Positions 14,645-23,116 of a stretch of 64,000 nucleotides of DNA are shown one piece after another. Each line of letters starts with the position of its first letter. Position 1 is the first letter of the stretch. Source of the DNA: JAVBLW01 sp031553215 (GTDB lineage: Bacteria > Bacillota_I > Bacilli_A > Acholeplasmatales > Anaeroplasmataceae). Both the position numbers and the translations under genes were made by a program. Location: contig JAVBLW010000001.1 of assembly GCA_031553215.1 (NCBI GenBank), forward strand, positions 146,779 to 210,778, read 5' to 3'. The notes beneath the pieces are model-generated. The model ran no database searches and was not told where the DNA came from. It was given only the letters and a program-made list of their open reading frames with translations.

Positions 14645-15334
14645 CTAATTTACAATTTCTTCTGTTTTTTCTTCTTTATTCATATATCCGAATAAAAGTG
14701 CTGCTAAAGCCCCACCTGCTAAAGGTGCTAAGATAAATATCCATACTTCTTTTAGAGCATCACCTCTAGCAAATAATGCAGGCATTATTGATCTAGCAGG
14801 ATTTACTGATGTACCAGTAATTGCAATCCCTAATAAATGTACTAGAGTTAATGCTAATCCAATAACAAAACCAGCAATTTTAGCATTTTCTTTTTTACTT
14901 GTAACAGCTAATATAACATATACAAATATTAAAGTTAATATAAATTCCACAAGGAATGCTACAAGCATAGCTACAGCTTTCCCGTCATGAGCAGCATATA
15001 CAAAATCCGAAATTTGATTTGCTCCAACATTTTTAAACTCATTCGTCAACATAGCTACAAAATAAGTTCCTATAGCAGCGCCTAATAATTGTCCACCTAA
15101 ATAAATGAAAAATTGTTTTACACTAATTTCCTTCTTTACTAACATTGCAATAGATACAGCTGGATTAATATGACATCCTGATATACCACCAATAGCAAAT
15201 ACCATACACATTAGTGCCAATCCAAAAGCTAATGATGTACTAACTAAGTTTCCACCACTAATCACAGCTACTCCACAACCAAAAAATACTAATACGAATG
15301 TACCAAAACATTCTGCGATAAATTTTCTTAACAT
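14645..15334 (-). CDS. Aquaporin (AqpZ-type water channel)
   Basis: Six-helix MIP channel in the plasma membrane. Of 229 residues, the two half-helix signatures are GCHINPAVS and TSVNPARS. The second ends in NPARS rather than the NPARD of glycerol facilitators, and helix 5 has TLVHLLGI with the His of the water-selective filter, so water rather than glycerol is the likely substrate. The start is the ATG after AAGGAGA; an upstream basic extension in frame would enclose that site. First gene of a two-gene unit with the Dabb protein. Confidence 0.9.
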   Translation of the reverse strand: MLRKFIAECFGTFVLVFFGCGVAVISGGNLVSTSLAFGLALMCMVFAIGGISGCHINPAVSIAMLVKKEISVKQFFIYLGGQLLGAAIGTYFVAMLTNEFKNVGANQISDFVYAAHDGKAVAMLVAFLVEFILTLIFVYVILAVTSKKENAKIAGFVIGLALTLVHLLGIAITGTSVNPARSIMPALFARGDALKEVWIFILAPLAGGALAALLFGYMNKEEKTEEIVN

Positions 15335-15381
15335 ATTATTTCTCCTTCTTTTTCCTTTTCCCATATTATACCACTAAATAG

Positions 15382-15409
15382 TAAAAAAAAAGCAAATAAA
15401 ATTGCTTTT
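15382..15409 (-). terminator. Terminator of the GH28 gene
   Basis: AAAAGCAA/TTGCTTTT stem with a 6-base loop and T9 on the minus strand. Confidence 0.75.
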
Positions 15410-16802
15410 AATTACTTAATAATTCATCATTTTCATAATATTTGCCATCAATCGTAGTATTTTTGAATTTAATATTATTTGCAAGTTCTATCTTAATACC
15501 TTCACTTGATTGAATATTTGAATCCTCTAACAATATATGGTGGATTTCCTTTTCTGGTAATCCTTGAATTTTTAATGCTGTTTTTGAACCTAAACATACA
15601 ATATTCTTCATAGATATATTTCTAAATTCTGGAATATCCTCTTCATTATTTTTCACAGCTTTTTCAACTTGTTGACCCTTTTCAATAGTAGTTAGAGCAT
15701 AACCTGCTGTAAATATTATTGCTTCTTCAATGATATCAAGCATTCTGATATTTTCAATAATTATATCTTCTACGACTCCACCTCTACCAAGTTGAGTTTT
15801 AAATCTAATACCAATATCCGTACCAATAAAAGTACAATCCTTTACTATTACATTTTTTATTCCACGAGACATTTCACTACCAATAACAAATCCTCCGTGC
15901 GCATGGGCAACTACACAATCATGGATATAAACATTTTCAGTTGGAAACTTTATAGTTCTTGCTTCAGCGTTCTTCCCTGATTTTAAACATATACCATCAT
16001 CACCAACTTCAAATGAAGTATGATGAATGTGTGCATTTTTACATGATTCCAAATCTAGTCCATCACCATTTTGAGCATGGAAAGGATTTTGAATTCGTGC
16101 ATTACTAATTGTAATATTAGTACAGAATAAAGGGTGAACATTCCAAGCTGGAGAATTCGAAATTGTTACTCCATCAATTAATACTCTATCGCACTTTACA
16201 ATATTTACTAATGCAGGACGATAAAAATCATAATATTTTTGTTCTTCAATTAAAGATTCTTCAGTAAAAGTAGATGATTCTCCTCTTAGCATTCCCTCAT
16301 ATGAAGCTTGACTTGGAAACCAAATCCCAGTTTCTTTTGTTTGCATTGTATAACTACTAATTTTCAATTTTCTTTGCCATTCTCTATCAGTTAATTTCCA
16401 TTGCTTAACAGGACGCCATAAGTGACCACTACCATCGATTATACCATTCCCAGTAATCGCAATATTTTCCTGTTCATATGCATTAATTGGAGACTTAGCT
16501 CTAATACGTTTTTGTCCCTCATAATTAGTAATTATAAGCGGATATTCTTCACTATTTTTATCAAATAATAAATAAGCAGAATCTTCTAAATTTAGGTTAA
16601 CATTAGATAATAAAGTTATTGGTCCAGTAAGCCAAATACCGTTTGGAATAATTACCTTTCCTCCACCCTCTTTATTTGCTTTTTCTATACATGCATTTAT
16701 AGCTTTAGTATTAGAATCTTTACCACCTTCGGTAGCTCCAAAATCTAATATATTAAATGTACGATCGTTAAATTTTGGTAATAAAACTTCAAAATTTGTC
16801 AT
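15408..16802 (-). CDS. Glycoside hydrolase family 28 (polygalacturonase-like), intracellular
   Basis: Right-handed beta-helix hydrolase acting on polygalacturonate or its oligomers. All four GH28 signatures are present in the 464 residues: N245-G-D247, the Asp pair D268-D269 in GDDGICLKSG, His302 in AHGG, and R333-F-K335. The N terminus (DFGATEGGKDSNTKAI) is typical. There is no signal peptide, so it should act in the cytoplasm on imported oligogalacturonides, as an exo-type enzyme. No pectate uptake system, KdgR-like regulator or uronate pathway is adjacent. Shine-Dalgarno GGAGGGA. Confidence 0.92.
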   Translation of the reverse strand: MTNFEVLLPKFNDRTFNILDFGATEGGKDSNTKAINACIEKANKEGGGKVIIPNGIWLTGPITLLSNVNLNLEDSAYLLFDKNSEEYPLIITNYEGQKRIRAKSPINAYEQENIAITGNGIIDGSGHLWRPVKQWKLTDREWQRKLKISSYTMQTKETGIWFPSQASYEGMLRGESSTFTEESLIEEQKYYDFYRPALVNIVKCDRVLIDGVTISNSPAWNVHPLFCTNITISNARIQNPFHAQNGDGLDLESCKNAHIHHTSFEVGDDGICLKSGKNAEARTIKFPTENVYIHDCVVAHAHGGFVIGSEMSRGIKNVIVKDCTFIGTDIGIRFKTQLGRGGVVEDIIIENIRMLDIIEEAIIFTAGYALTTIEKGQQVEKAVKNNEEDIPEFRNISMKNIVCLGSKTALKIQGLPEKEIHHILLEDSNIQSSEGIKIELANNIKFKNTTIDGKYYENDELLSN

Positions 16803-16881
16803 AATATCCCTCCGTATACTATTATTTTATATATAATCAATAAAAATTCAAGGAAATAATAGCACAATTAAAATTGATAAG

Positions 16882-16904
16882 AAAAAAAGAGATTTAATCT
16901 CTTT
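16882..16904 (-). terminator. mgsA terminator
   Basis: AAAGAGA/TCTCTTT stem around TTTAA and seven T residues on the minus strand; overlaps the mgsA stop codon. Confidence 0.75.
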
Positions 16905-17295
16905 AATTATTAAATATTTTGCTTATTTCGTTACTAGCTAAAGCATTCAAAATAATCTCTGCAGTTTTAGGATTAGTAGCTAGCGGAATACTAAATACAT
17001 CACTAAGTCTTAATAATGCAGAAACATCAGGTTCATGTGGTTGAGCAGTAAGTGGATCTCTTAAGAAGATTATTAAATCTATTTCTCCATTTGCTACCAT
17101 ACTACCAATTTGTTGATCACCGCCAAGTGGACCACTCTTCATTCTCGTAATTTTTAAACCCGTTTCTCCCATCACTAACGTACCGGTAGTACCAGTCGCA
17201 AATAATGTATGTTGTTCAAGTACTTCCCTATATTTTTTTGCTAATATGATCATTTGATCTTTTTTCTTATCATGTGCTATTAATGCAATCTTCAT
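16903..17295 (-). CDS. mgsA: Methylglyoxal synthase
   Basis: Converts dihydroxyacetone phosphate to methylglyoxal and phosphate, a bypass that frees phosphate when glycolysis is blocked. The 130-residue length is standard. MKIALIAHDKKK is the N-terminal signature, TTGTLV and SGPLGGDQQIG carry the phosphate site and catalytic Asp60, and DPLTAQPHEPDV is the conserved loop. GGAGAGG lies upstream of the ATG. It precedes the GH28 gene on the same strand but has its own terminator. Confidence 0.95.
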   Translation of the reverse strand: MKIALIAHDKKKDQMIILAKKYREVLEQHTLFATGTTGTLVMGETGLKITRMKSGPLGGDQQIGSMVANGEIDLIIFLRDPLTAQPHEPDVSALLRLSDVFSIPLATNPKTAEIILNALASNEISKIFNN

Positions 17296-17644
17296 ATAAA
17301 TACCTCTCCATTTAGAGATATTATATCTTATTTCTATTAATTAAACTAGATATTTTTTTAATTATTTCGTGTGTCCACTTGACAGGGACTAGTTCAATAT
17401 AGAATATCTTTTTCATCTTTTTATTTCCTATTTTAATCCAAATTTAAAAGACATTTATACTTTTTTAGATTTTGAAAAATTTTGTTAAATGTATTTCAAA
17501 ATAAAATAAATTATACTAAAAAAGAATCCACCAATCTGGGGATTCTATATTTTCGAATAATTTATTAAATATGTTGATTAATTAATTTAATTATTGCTAT
17601 AAAAAATTTCGGATATTAAAATACTAAATTATCATCTTAATAAT
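17296..17644. other. Intergenic region between mgsA and the protease cluster
   Basis: About 350 bases without a gene. Apart from the terminator at 17518-17546 it holds an unexpectedly GC-balanced patch, GTGTCCACTTGACAGGGACT (17371-17390), with TTGACA and, 17 bases on, a poor -10 (GAATAT). It could be an orphan promoter or a remnant IS end; no reading frame follows. Confidence 0.4.
17518..17546 (-). terminator. Terminator downstream of the trypsin-like protease gene
   Basis: AGAATCC/GGATTCT stem with a 10-base loop, T5 on the minus strand, about 100 bases after the stop codon. Confidence 0.65.
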
Positions 17645-18322
17645 TTAGCTATTATAAAGACTAATAAACGAAATCAGTTCATCAGATGAATAACAAAATG
17701 AAATAGCATCAAGAACTTCGCCCTTCTTGTCTCTCATTCTAAAACTTACTATTCCAATAACATTACCATTTTCATCAAACAGTGGACCACCTGAATTTCC
17801 TTCATTTAATGCAAGCGATACTTGAATTACCAAATACTTTAATCCATCAATGACTATATATTTTTTTTCTCCAGAAATAATTCCTTGTTGAAGAAGTAGA
17901 CCTATCCCATTAGGGTTTCCGATAGTATAGATTTTTTCACCAACCTTGGCCTTATACTCAATTATTTTTAAATATTTAGAAAATGTATAATCAACCGATA
18001 AGATTGCCATATCATAATCTACTGACATTTTTTCAACTGATGCTGGATAAATCTCATTATTAATCTTAATGAAAATAGACGTATTTGCAATATTTGCAAC
18101 GTGCTTATTTGTCATAACAAGCCCTCGCCTATCAATTACAAAGCAGGTAGCATAACCATATAGGTTGTCATTTTGATACAAAACTACTTCATAAACACAA
18201 TCACTTTTATCGGCCCATATATCACATTGCTTATTCTTAAAATTTGTACTGAGAAAAATTACTAATAAAACAATATTAGCTATGCTAATAGTTAGATTAA
18301 ATATTAAATAGCTTTTTTTCAT
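17645..18322 (-). CDS. Membrane-anchored trypsin-like serine protease
   Basis: The 225-residue protein has an N-terminal transmembrane anchor (about residues 5-25) and a chymotrypsin-fold protease domain facing outward. The triad is His74 in TNKHVA, Asp104 in DYDMAIL and Ser177 in NEGNSGGPL. It resembles the protease core of HtrA/DegP, but there is no PDZ domain. The start codon lies 26 bases inside the preceding gene and has no good Shine-Dalgarno, suggesting translational coupling. Being third in an operon behind a secreted toxin-like protein, it may process or clear that protein; this is inference. Confidence 0.82.
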   Translation of the reverse strand: MKKSYLIFNLTISIANIVLLVIFLSTNFKNKQCDIWADKSDCVYEVVLYQNDNLYGYATCFVIDRRGLVMTNKHVANIANTSIFIKINNEIYPASVEKMSVDYDMAILSVDYTFSKYLKIIEYKAKVGEKIYTIGNPNGIGLLLQQGIISGEKKYIVIDGLKYLVIQVSLALNEGNSGGPLFDENGNVIGIVSFRMRDKKGEVLDAISFCYSSDELISFISLYNS

Positions 18323-18932
18323 ATAAATCTAATACCAACCTAACAATCATATTGTAACGAACAATCTCATTATAATTAGTCTCTTTAAATATATTTTTCC
18401 CAAGGTCGCCCAAAAATGACAAATCTTCTTGATGATAGCATTCACAAAATTTTTCATATAAAGCGGGCGATGAGCTATTATTTATTAAATATTCATTAAA
18501 ATCATCTATACTTTTGATTGCCTTTTTTAGCTTTTCACTAGTTAAATCCATCGTTCTATCCAAGATGATATTTAATCCAGTATCTAAGCACATAATCGAA
18601 TACAAATTTTCTATAAGTGCTTTTTCATAATCATCTGAAAAATAAATCATCTGAGTTTCTGCATCAAATTGAATTATAACTTTTGAATTTTTATAAAGTT
18701 CTAAAAAATAAACTCCAGGCTCTTTAACAAAATTATTATTGATGTAAGAATCTATTAATTTCATTAAAAAAGATGTATAATTTTCATCTCTATTAATAAT
18801 TTGTTCATATCCATAATCGTAACTCACAATCTTTGCTCTATTGCTAATCTCAATTATATTTTCGAAATAATTTCTAATACTACTATATTCTTTACAATTC
18901 AAAAGCAATAAAAAATAATCATCAACTTTCAT
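18297..18932 (-). CDS. Unknown cytoplasmic protein between toxin-like and protease genes
   Basis: I do not recognise a family. The 211-residue product has no signal peptide or clear membrane helix, is acidic and predicted mostly alpha-helical, and contains several Cys (CLDTG, FCECYHQED). GGAGT precedes the ATG. The gene starts 11 bases after the toxin-like gene and overlaps the protease gene by 26 bases, so the three are one operon. An immunity or chaperone role is possible from position alone. Confidence 0.55.
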   Translation of the reverse strand: MKVDDYFLLLLNCKEYSSIRNYFENIIEISNRAKIVSYDYGYEQIINRDENYTSFLMKLIDSYINNNFVKEPGVYFLELYKNSKVIIQFDAETQMIYFSDDYEKALIENLYSIMCLDTGLNIILDRTMDLTSEKLKKAIKSIDDFNEYLINNSSSPALYEKFCECYHQEDLSFLGDLGKNIFKETNYNEIVRYNMIVRLVLDLYEKKLFNI

Positions 18933-18943
18933 ATTATTAACTC

Positions 18944-20092
18944 CTATACAATTATTACTGGCACATCATAAAAGCTATGTGCAGAATGCTGATATGGATA
19001 ACATGGATGGAAGTGTTTAAAATACATCCCAGACCTACCAGATGAAATATGTGCTGGATGCATTACAACACTACTCATACCTAATTTCGACGATGCCCTT
19101 AGCGCTATATCTCTTGCATCAGCTTCTCTAAATGTATATGTACTCAAGTAAACTTTTACACTACTTTTTGTTGCAACAGAGACTAAAGATCCCGTAGATA
19201 AAACAGCAATGGCAAAATCTTTGCTTATCTCTAATCCAGACATATATACTTTACCATCAACGGTATCAGCTAATGCTAAATAATACTTCCCGTTATCCTG
19301 ATATTTAGCGTTAGTTGCCTCTTCTAATGTAAAAGCAATTGATGCTACTGTAATGTTATAAATTGTCTTAACAGTTTCAATAGTTGTCACAATTGTTTTA
19401 GTAACGTATCTAACAATTGTCTGCACTATTGATTTAAACCAACTTAAAATTGACTTAACAACAGTTGTAATTTGTTCGGTAATTTGTGTTATAACATTTG
19501 TAACTGATCTTTGATATGTTGGATCACTGGTGATAACAGTTAGTAAAAATGCTCCTGCCAGCAAAACTACGCATCCACCAACAACGGCTGCATCATCTAC
19601 ACCTGCAATACAATTATTTATTTTTCCTTCCATAACCATATTGCTGATTGAATATACTTCACCATCAATATCAAAATAATAATCATTATCTTCTTCGACA
19701 TAATAAGGTTCTGCCTCGTATGATGTTGACTTGATAATATTTTCTTCATCTGAATATGTAACTAATAGAGTAACAATCCCTGTTTCAATATCAAATGAAG
19801 CTGAATAATCTTTTTGTAACCTTTCATTTGTATCAGCAAGATATTCGATTTTGCTTTCTGAATAACTTGTTTGAATATTACCATAGAAGTGTAATTCCTT
19901 TCCACTTATATTTGTCTGATAATCATCAAACTGGCTTAATAATTCATTTACTTTTTCTTCATATGTCATTCCAGTTTCAACTGCATATGTCTGAATAATT
20001 TTATGTTCTTTATTGTTCGAACGTGGACTTAATCCAATAATAATCGCTGCGAATAATACAACACAAAAAAATAATTTAATAATTTTTTTCAT
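18944..20092 (-). CDS. Large secreted/membrane toxin-like protein
   Basis: 382 residues. Residues 1-22 form a signal peptide or anchor, 25-160 are an acidic extracellular part, 166-188 are a glycine-rich hydrophobic segment (AAVVGGCVVLLAGAFLLTVI), and 193-258 are long amphipathic helices rich in Thr, Ile and Val repeats (ITQITEQITT, TKTIVTTIETVKTI). The C terminus (340-382) is a compact His/Tyr-rich motif region, HPAHISSGRSG, HFHPCYPYQHSAHSFYD. That ending reminds me of the HYHP...HSFYG endings of SAR2788-type putative toxins, a recollection rather than a search result. Shine-Dalgarno AAAAGG. First gene of the three-gene cluster. Confidence 0.6.
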   Translation of the reverse strand: MKKIIKLFFCVVLFAAIIIGLSPRSNNKEHKIIQTYAVETGMTYEEKVNELLSQFDDYQTNISGKELHFYGNIQTSYSESKIEYLADTNERLQKDYSASFDIETGIVTLLVTYSDEENIIKSTSYEAEPYYVEEDNDYYFDIDGEVYSISNMVMEGKINNCIAGVDDAAVVGGCVVLLAGAFLLTVITSDPTYQRSVTNVITQITEQITTVVKSILSWFKSIVQTIVRYVTKTIVTTIETVKTIYNITVASIAFTLEEATNAKYQDNGKYYLALADTVDGKVYMSGLEISKDFAIAVLSTGSLVSVATKSSVKVYLSTYTFREADARDIALRASSKLGMSSVVMHPAHISSGRSGMYFKHFHPCYPYQHSAHSFYDVPVIIV

Positions 20093-20541
20093 TATCCTTT
20101 TCCCCTTTTTTTTATTAAGTTAGCATTATTGAGTAGCTCCCCTCACTCCCAAATGTCGATTAAACTTTATTTAAATTTTATCATTTTTTGTTAAAAAAAC
20201 AAGAGTAGTAAAATTTCTTTTGTTTTTTACTACCACGCATAGTTATAATAAATATTTTTATTAAAGATTATTATTTCTTGGAATTAAATTAATCTATTGG
20301 TACAGATACGGATCTACCAATTACAACTTGTAAATAATACTCTTAGATATGTTATTTTCAAAAATTGACAATATAAATCTAATTGTTTTACCTATTACTT
20401 TTGCATTCTTTATATAATTAAAACAAAAATAAAAGGAATAATTCAAATATTGAAAGTAATCCCAAATTATATTATTATTAAATTATTTTAAGTATATTAT
20501 TATATGACAATAATAATGTTCTACTTTTAATATTCAGTCAT
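20093..20541. other. Intergenic region upstream of the toxin-like cluster
   Basis: About 450 bases with no credible ORF. On the minus strand it contains a hairpin with T7 (20193-20233) before the toxin-like gene and, further upstream, another inverted repeat (ATTGGT...ACCAAT with inner AGAT-ACGG-ATCT, about 20296-20324). Between the first hairpin and the gene is a candidate -10 (GATAAAAT) and a GC-richer patch GGGAGTGAGGGGAGC. Confidence 0.45.
20193..20233 (-). terminator. Terminator-like hairpin ahead of the toxin-like gene
   Basis: GTAGTAAAA/TTTTACTAC stem with an 11-base loop; T7 follows five bases later on the minus strand. It may end the upstream transcript or act as an attenuator. Confidence 0.5.
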
Positions 20542-21021
20542 TTACAAGTAATCCAATATTATACTATATTCCGCTACCAAATCATCTAAGCTTTTTGATG
20601 CATTTGCAGGAGAAGTTGATGATAAGCAAATGGCTTTTATATTTGTTTTATTAAAAATAAATTTTTGATAAATATCATAAGCCTTTTTACCATTGGTAAA
20701 AACTACTTTAATATTACTATTATTTGTAATTGTCCATAAATCATTAACCACTATATTCTTAATACTTGCATCACTTGAACTAACTATATCACAAGATTTT
20801 ATTGAATCCCAAAGTGCTATATTATGTTTTAATAAAAAATCTTTATGATTTTCTATTTTCTCATTAAATAGTCTTTCTAAAACTTTCCAAAAACGATTTT
20901 GAGGGCTTGAATATGGATAGCCATTTTCTCTTGATTTAGCACTTGCAATCGTTCCTACAAATAGTATTTTAGAGTTACTATTATATATTGGTTGAAATGG
21001 ATGTGTAATTCTTTGTTGCAT
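20542..21021 (-). CDS. Uracil/hypoxanthine-DNA glycosylase of the Mug/HDG type
   Basis: Excises deaminated bases (uracil, hypoxanthine) from DNA. The 159-residue product has the UDG-superfamily motif 1 LFVGTIASAKSRENGYPYSS followed by PQNRFWKVL, and motif 2 LSSTSPANA near the C terminus. The arrangement fits the small family annotated as DNA-deoxyinosine glycosylase. The ATG after TAGGTGATTTCA is used; the upstream GTG lies in that Shine-Dalgarno. It seems to be a single-gene unit. Confidence 0.85.
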   Translation of the reverse strand: MQQRITHPFQPIYNSNSKILFVGTIASAKSRENGYPYSSPQNRFWKVLERLFNEKIENHKDFLLKHNIALWDSIKSCDIVSSSDASIKNIVVNDLWTITNNSNIKVVFTNGKKAYDIYQKFIFNKTNIKAICLSSTSPANASKSLDDLVAEYSIILDYL

Positions 21022-21162
21022 TGAAATCACCTACTGATATTATGTTGAACCAAAAGTTATTTATACTATTATTAAGATATAAAGCAATGACTGAGGCAAA
21101 CTATTATTTATTATAGAATGACTCATATCACCAAAGGCAAGTAAAATAAATAGCACAATTTA

Positions 21163-21206
21163 AAATTAAAAGTTCAATACCATAACTCTAGACATGGAAG
21201 TTTTAA
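21163..21206 (-). terminator. Imperfect hairpin downstream of the YdeI-like gene
   Basis: TAAAAGTTC(aata)CCAT pairs with ATGGAAGTTTTA with a bulge and a mismatch, and a T-rich tail follows on the minus strand. Confidence 0.35.
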
Positions 21207-21273
21207 CTTTGTTAAGCGAAATTAGTTTCTCTAGTAGCATAATATTTGAATATTTCTCTTTAATAAATAATCT

Positions 21274-21849
21274 TTAATAATTAATTAAACGGCTATAATC
21301 ATTCCAATCGCCAAACATATTTCCTTGTGCAGATTCAATAATTAATTTTTCTAATCTTTTATCAAATACTACTCTATCCTTCTTTTTATCCCGCTGAATA
21401 GAATCAATTCTAACTTTTTGATAAAGAGTAGGGAATTTTTTAAAGTTTTCCCATGCAATAGGATTATCATTAAATGCCTGCATTATATCGCTATCTATTA
21501 TAAAACCTTCTTCCGACATATCTGGTAAAACTACCCGCCCTGCATCAGTCATAAGTCCAATACTCTCTAATCTACGGCATCGTTCTTTATTTAATTCTGA
21601 CCAAATGCTTTTTTTTGAACGCGGTGTGAATTTTTGTAAATCTATGCCATTAATTGTTTTGTGTGTTGTATCAATCCAGCCAAAACATAGAACTTCTTCT
21701 ACTGCATCAAGATACCAAATCATATCATTTGGTTTAATTTTTCCTTTTTTAACAGCTACCCAACATTCAGTTTCTTTGTTATGATTTTCTATTAACCATT
21801 CTCTAAATGCCATTCTTGTTTTAATATTAAGAATATTTTTTGCTTCCAT
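21274..21849 (-). CDS. YdeI/OmpD-associated (OmdA-like) family protein
   Basis: The 191-residue product matches a family named from YdeI, which lies near the OmpD porin gene in enterics; a bacteriocin-resistance role was suggested for it there. Recognisable pieces are FREWLIENHNKETECWVAVKKG, DAVEEVLCFGWID, FTPRSKKSIWSELNKERCRRL and the helical ending with DPxxWENF-like DNPIAWENFKKFP. No catalytic motif is known. GGAGTAAC precedes the ATG. Downstream of the toroid-type gene with a 10-base gap. Confidence 0.75.
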   Translation of the reverse strand: MEAKNILNIKTRMAFREWLIENHNKETECWVAVKKGKIKPNDMIWYLDAVEEVLCFGWIDTTHKTINGIDLQKFTPRSKKSIWSELNKERCRRLESIGLMTDAGRVVLPDMSEEGFIIDSDIMQAFNDNPIAWENFKKFPTLYQKVRIDSIQRDKKKDRVVFDKRLEKLIIESAQGNMFGDWNDYSRLINY

Positions 21850-21859
21850 GTTACTCCTT

Positions 21860-22843
21860 TTATTTTTTAATATCTAAATTATCTGTTTCTATCCTTTGTA
21901 ATATCCTATAGCAAAGATACGTTAAATATGGTGATATTTTATTCTTTTTTCCAAAATCCCAATCTTTAAATTTCAGATAAATTGACTCTGGCTTATATAA
22001 GTCATTTTCAGCTTTTTTATCATTTATTATTTGGACCATTTGTTTAAATCTATAATCTTTTCTTGCATACTCAAATTTGCTTAGACAGTCAGTTACACTA
22101 ACAATATCATACCACATAGCAGGGGCTTTAAGTTTTCTGAAATCTGTTCCCATATAAAACATATAAGGATGTCTTTCTCTACTATTTTCCCATAAAGAAA
22201 GAATTGTCTCAACAGCTCTTCGAGCTATCTCACTATCTTTATAGTCAGGTAATTCCGAATAGAGTTTTAGCATAATGAGATTTGCATATGGACAGCAATC
22301 ATCTTTTCTCCCAGGTCCTCTAAATTTCCCAAATTCTTCTGACACAGAGCAAGTAAATCCTTCGTTATTAGATAATGAAGTAAGATATTCAACACCATTT
22401 TTAATATGAGACTCATAATTAACTCCTGCTTTTACCATTGCTAAAAGTAATAAAGGAGCATCACATAGACACCATCCAAATGAATCTTCACCAGTACCAC
22501 CAAAGTGTTTTGGAATATTTGTCAATGATTGATATACTTCATTTTTATCTTTATATTTCAATATTTCATTAATTGCCTTCTCTATTTGTGGTACAGAAGA
22601 ATCTAAACCAATATCTAACAAAAATAATAATTTATGAATTGGAAGTTCTGGATCTTTATGATTTCTTACTAGTGTATTATGATAGTTTGCTACATCGTCT
22701 AAATATGATTTAATTTTGTCGTTATTTAAAACTTTATTTTTTAGATCAGTAAGGTTTTGTTTTGATTCACTTAATATATTTAATCTAACAGCGTATTCTA
22801 ACCAATCCTCACTATTAGATAATAAATAATCAATAACATTCAT
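21860..22843 (-). CDS. Alpha/alpha-toroid (prenyltransferase/squalene-oxidase repeat-like) protein
   Basis: 327 residues, soluble, all alpha-helical. The segments FGWCLCDAPLLLLAMVKAGV, VEYLTSLSNNEGFTC, DDCCPYANLIMLKLYSE and APAMWYDIVSVTDCLS look like the repeated helix pairs of toroid proteins related to terpene cyclases and prenyltransferase beta subunits. Such proteins are common unannotated genes in gut Bacillota. A Cys pair (DDCCPYA) and several Trp line the presumed cavity. No catalytic DXDD motif is evident, so enzymatic activity is unproven. First gene of a two-gene unit with the YdeI-like gene; Shine-Dalgarno GGAGGTG. Confidence 0.6.
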   Translation of the reverse strand: MNVIDYLLSNSEDWLEYAVRLNILSESKQNLTDLKNKVLNNDKIKSYLDDVANYHNTLVRNHKDPELPIHKLLFLLDIGLDSSVPQIEKAINEILKYKDKNEVYQSLTNIPKHFGGTGEDSFGWCLCDAPLLLLAMVKAGVNYESHIKNGVEYLTSLSNNEGFTCSVSEEFGKFRGPGRKDDCCPYANLIMLKLYSELPDYKDSEIARRAVETILSLWENSRERHPYMFYMGTDFRKLKAPAMWYDIVSVTDCLSKFEYARKDYRFKQMVQIINDKKAENDLYKPESIYLKFKDWDFGKKNKISPYLTYLCYRILQRIETDNLDIKK

Positions 22844-22990
22844 ATATTACACCTCCACTATATAAAGCATAGTTAATTATAAGAATATTTTCAGATAAAT
22901 TTAAGTTAAGTCAAGGTATATAAGAACTTGCTTTTAACTATTCTTTAAAATATTTTACCATAAAATAATATATTAGCATATCGATAATAC

Positions 22991-23024
22991 TAAAAACACC
23001 AGGACTCTAGTATATCCTGATGTT
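22991..23024 (-). terminator. Terminator of the ABC transporter gene
   Basis: AACACCAGGA/TCCTGATGTT stem (one G-U pair) with a 10-base loop and T5 on the minus strand. Confidence 0.65.
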
Positions 23025-23116
23025 CTTATTATAATTTATTTTATTAAGGTTTTCTTGCTACTTATTAGTATTCTAATATTACCATTATATCATCCACTTT
23101 TTAAAATTTTGAATAG

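Noticed and set aside
17296..23116. Prophage or genomic island containing the protease cluster
   Set aside because: No integrase, attachment repeats, phage structural or transposase gene is seen; the region is only gene-poor and unusual in content.
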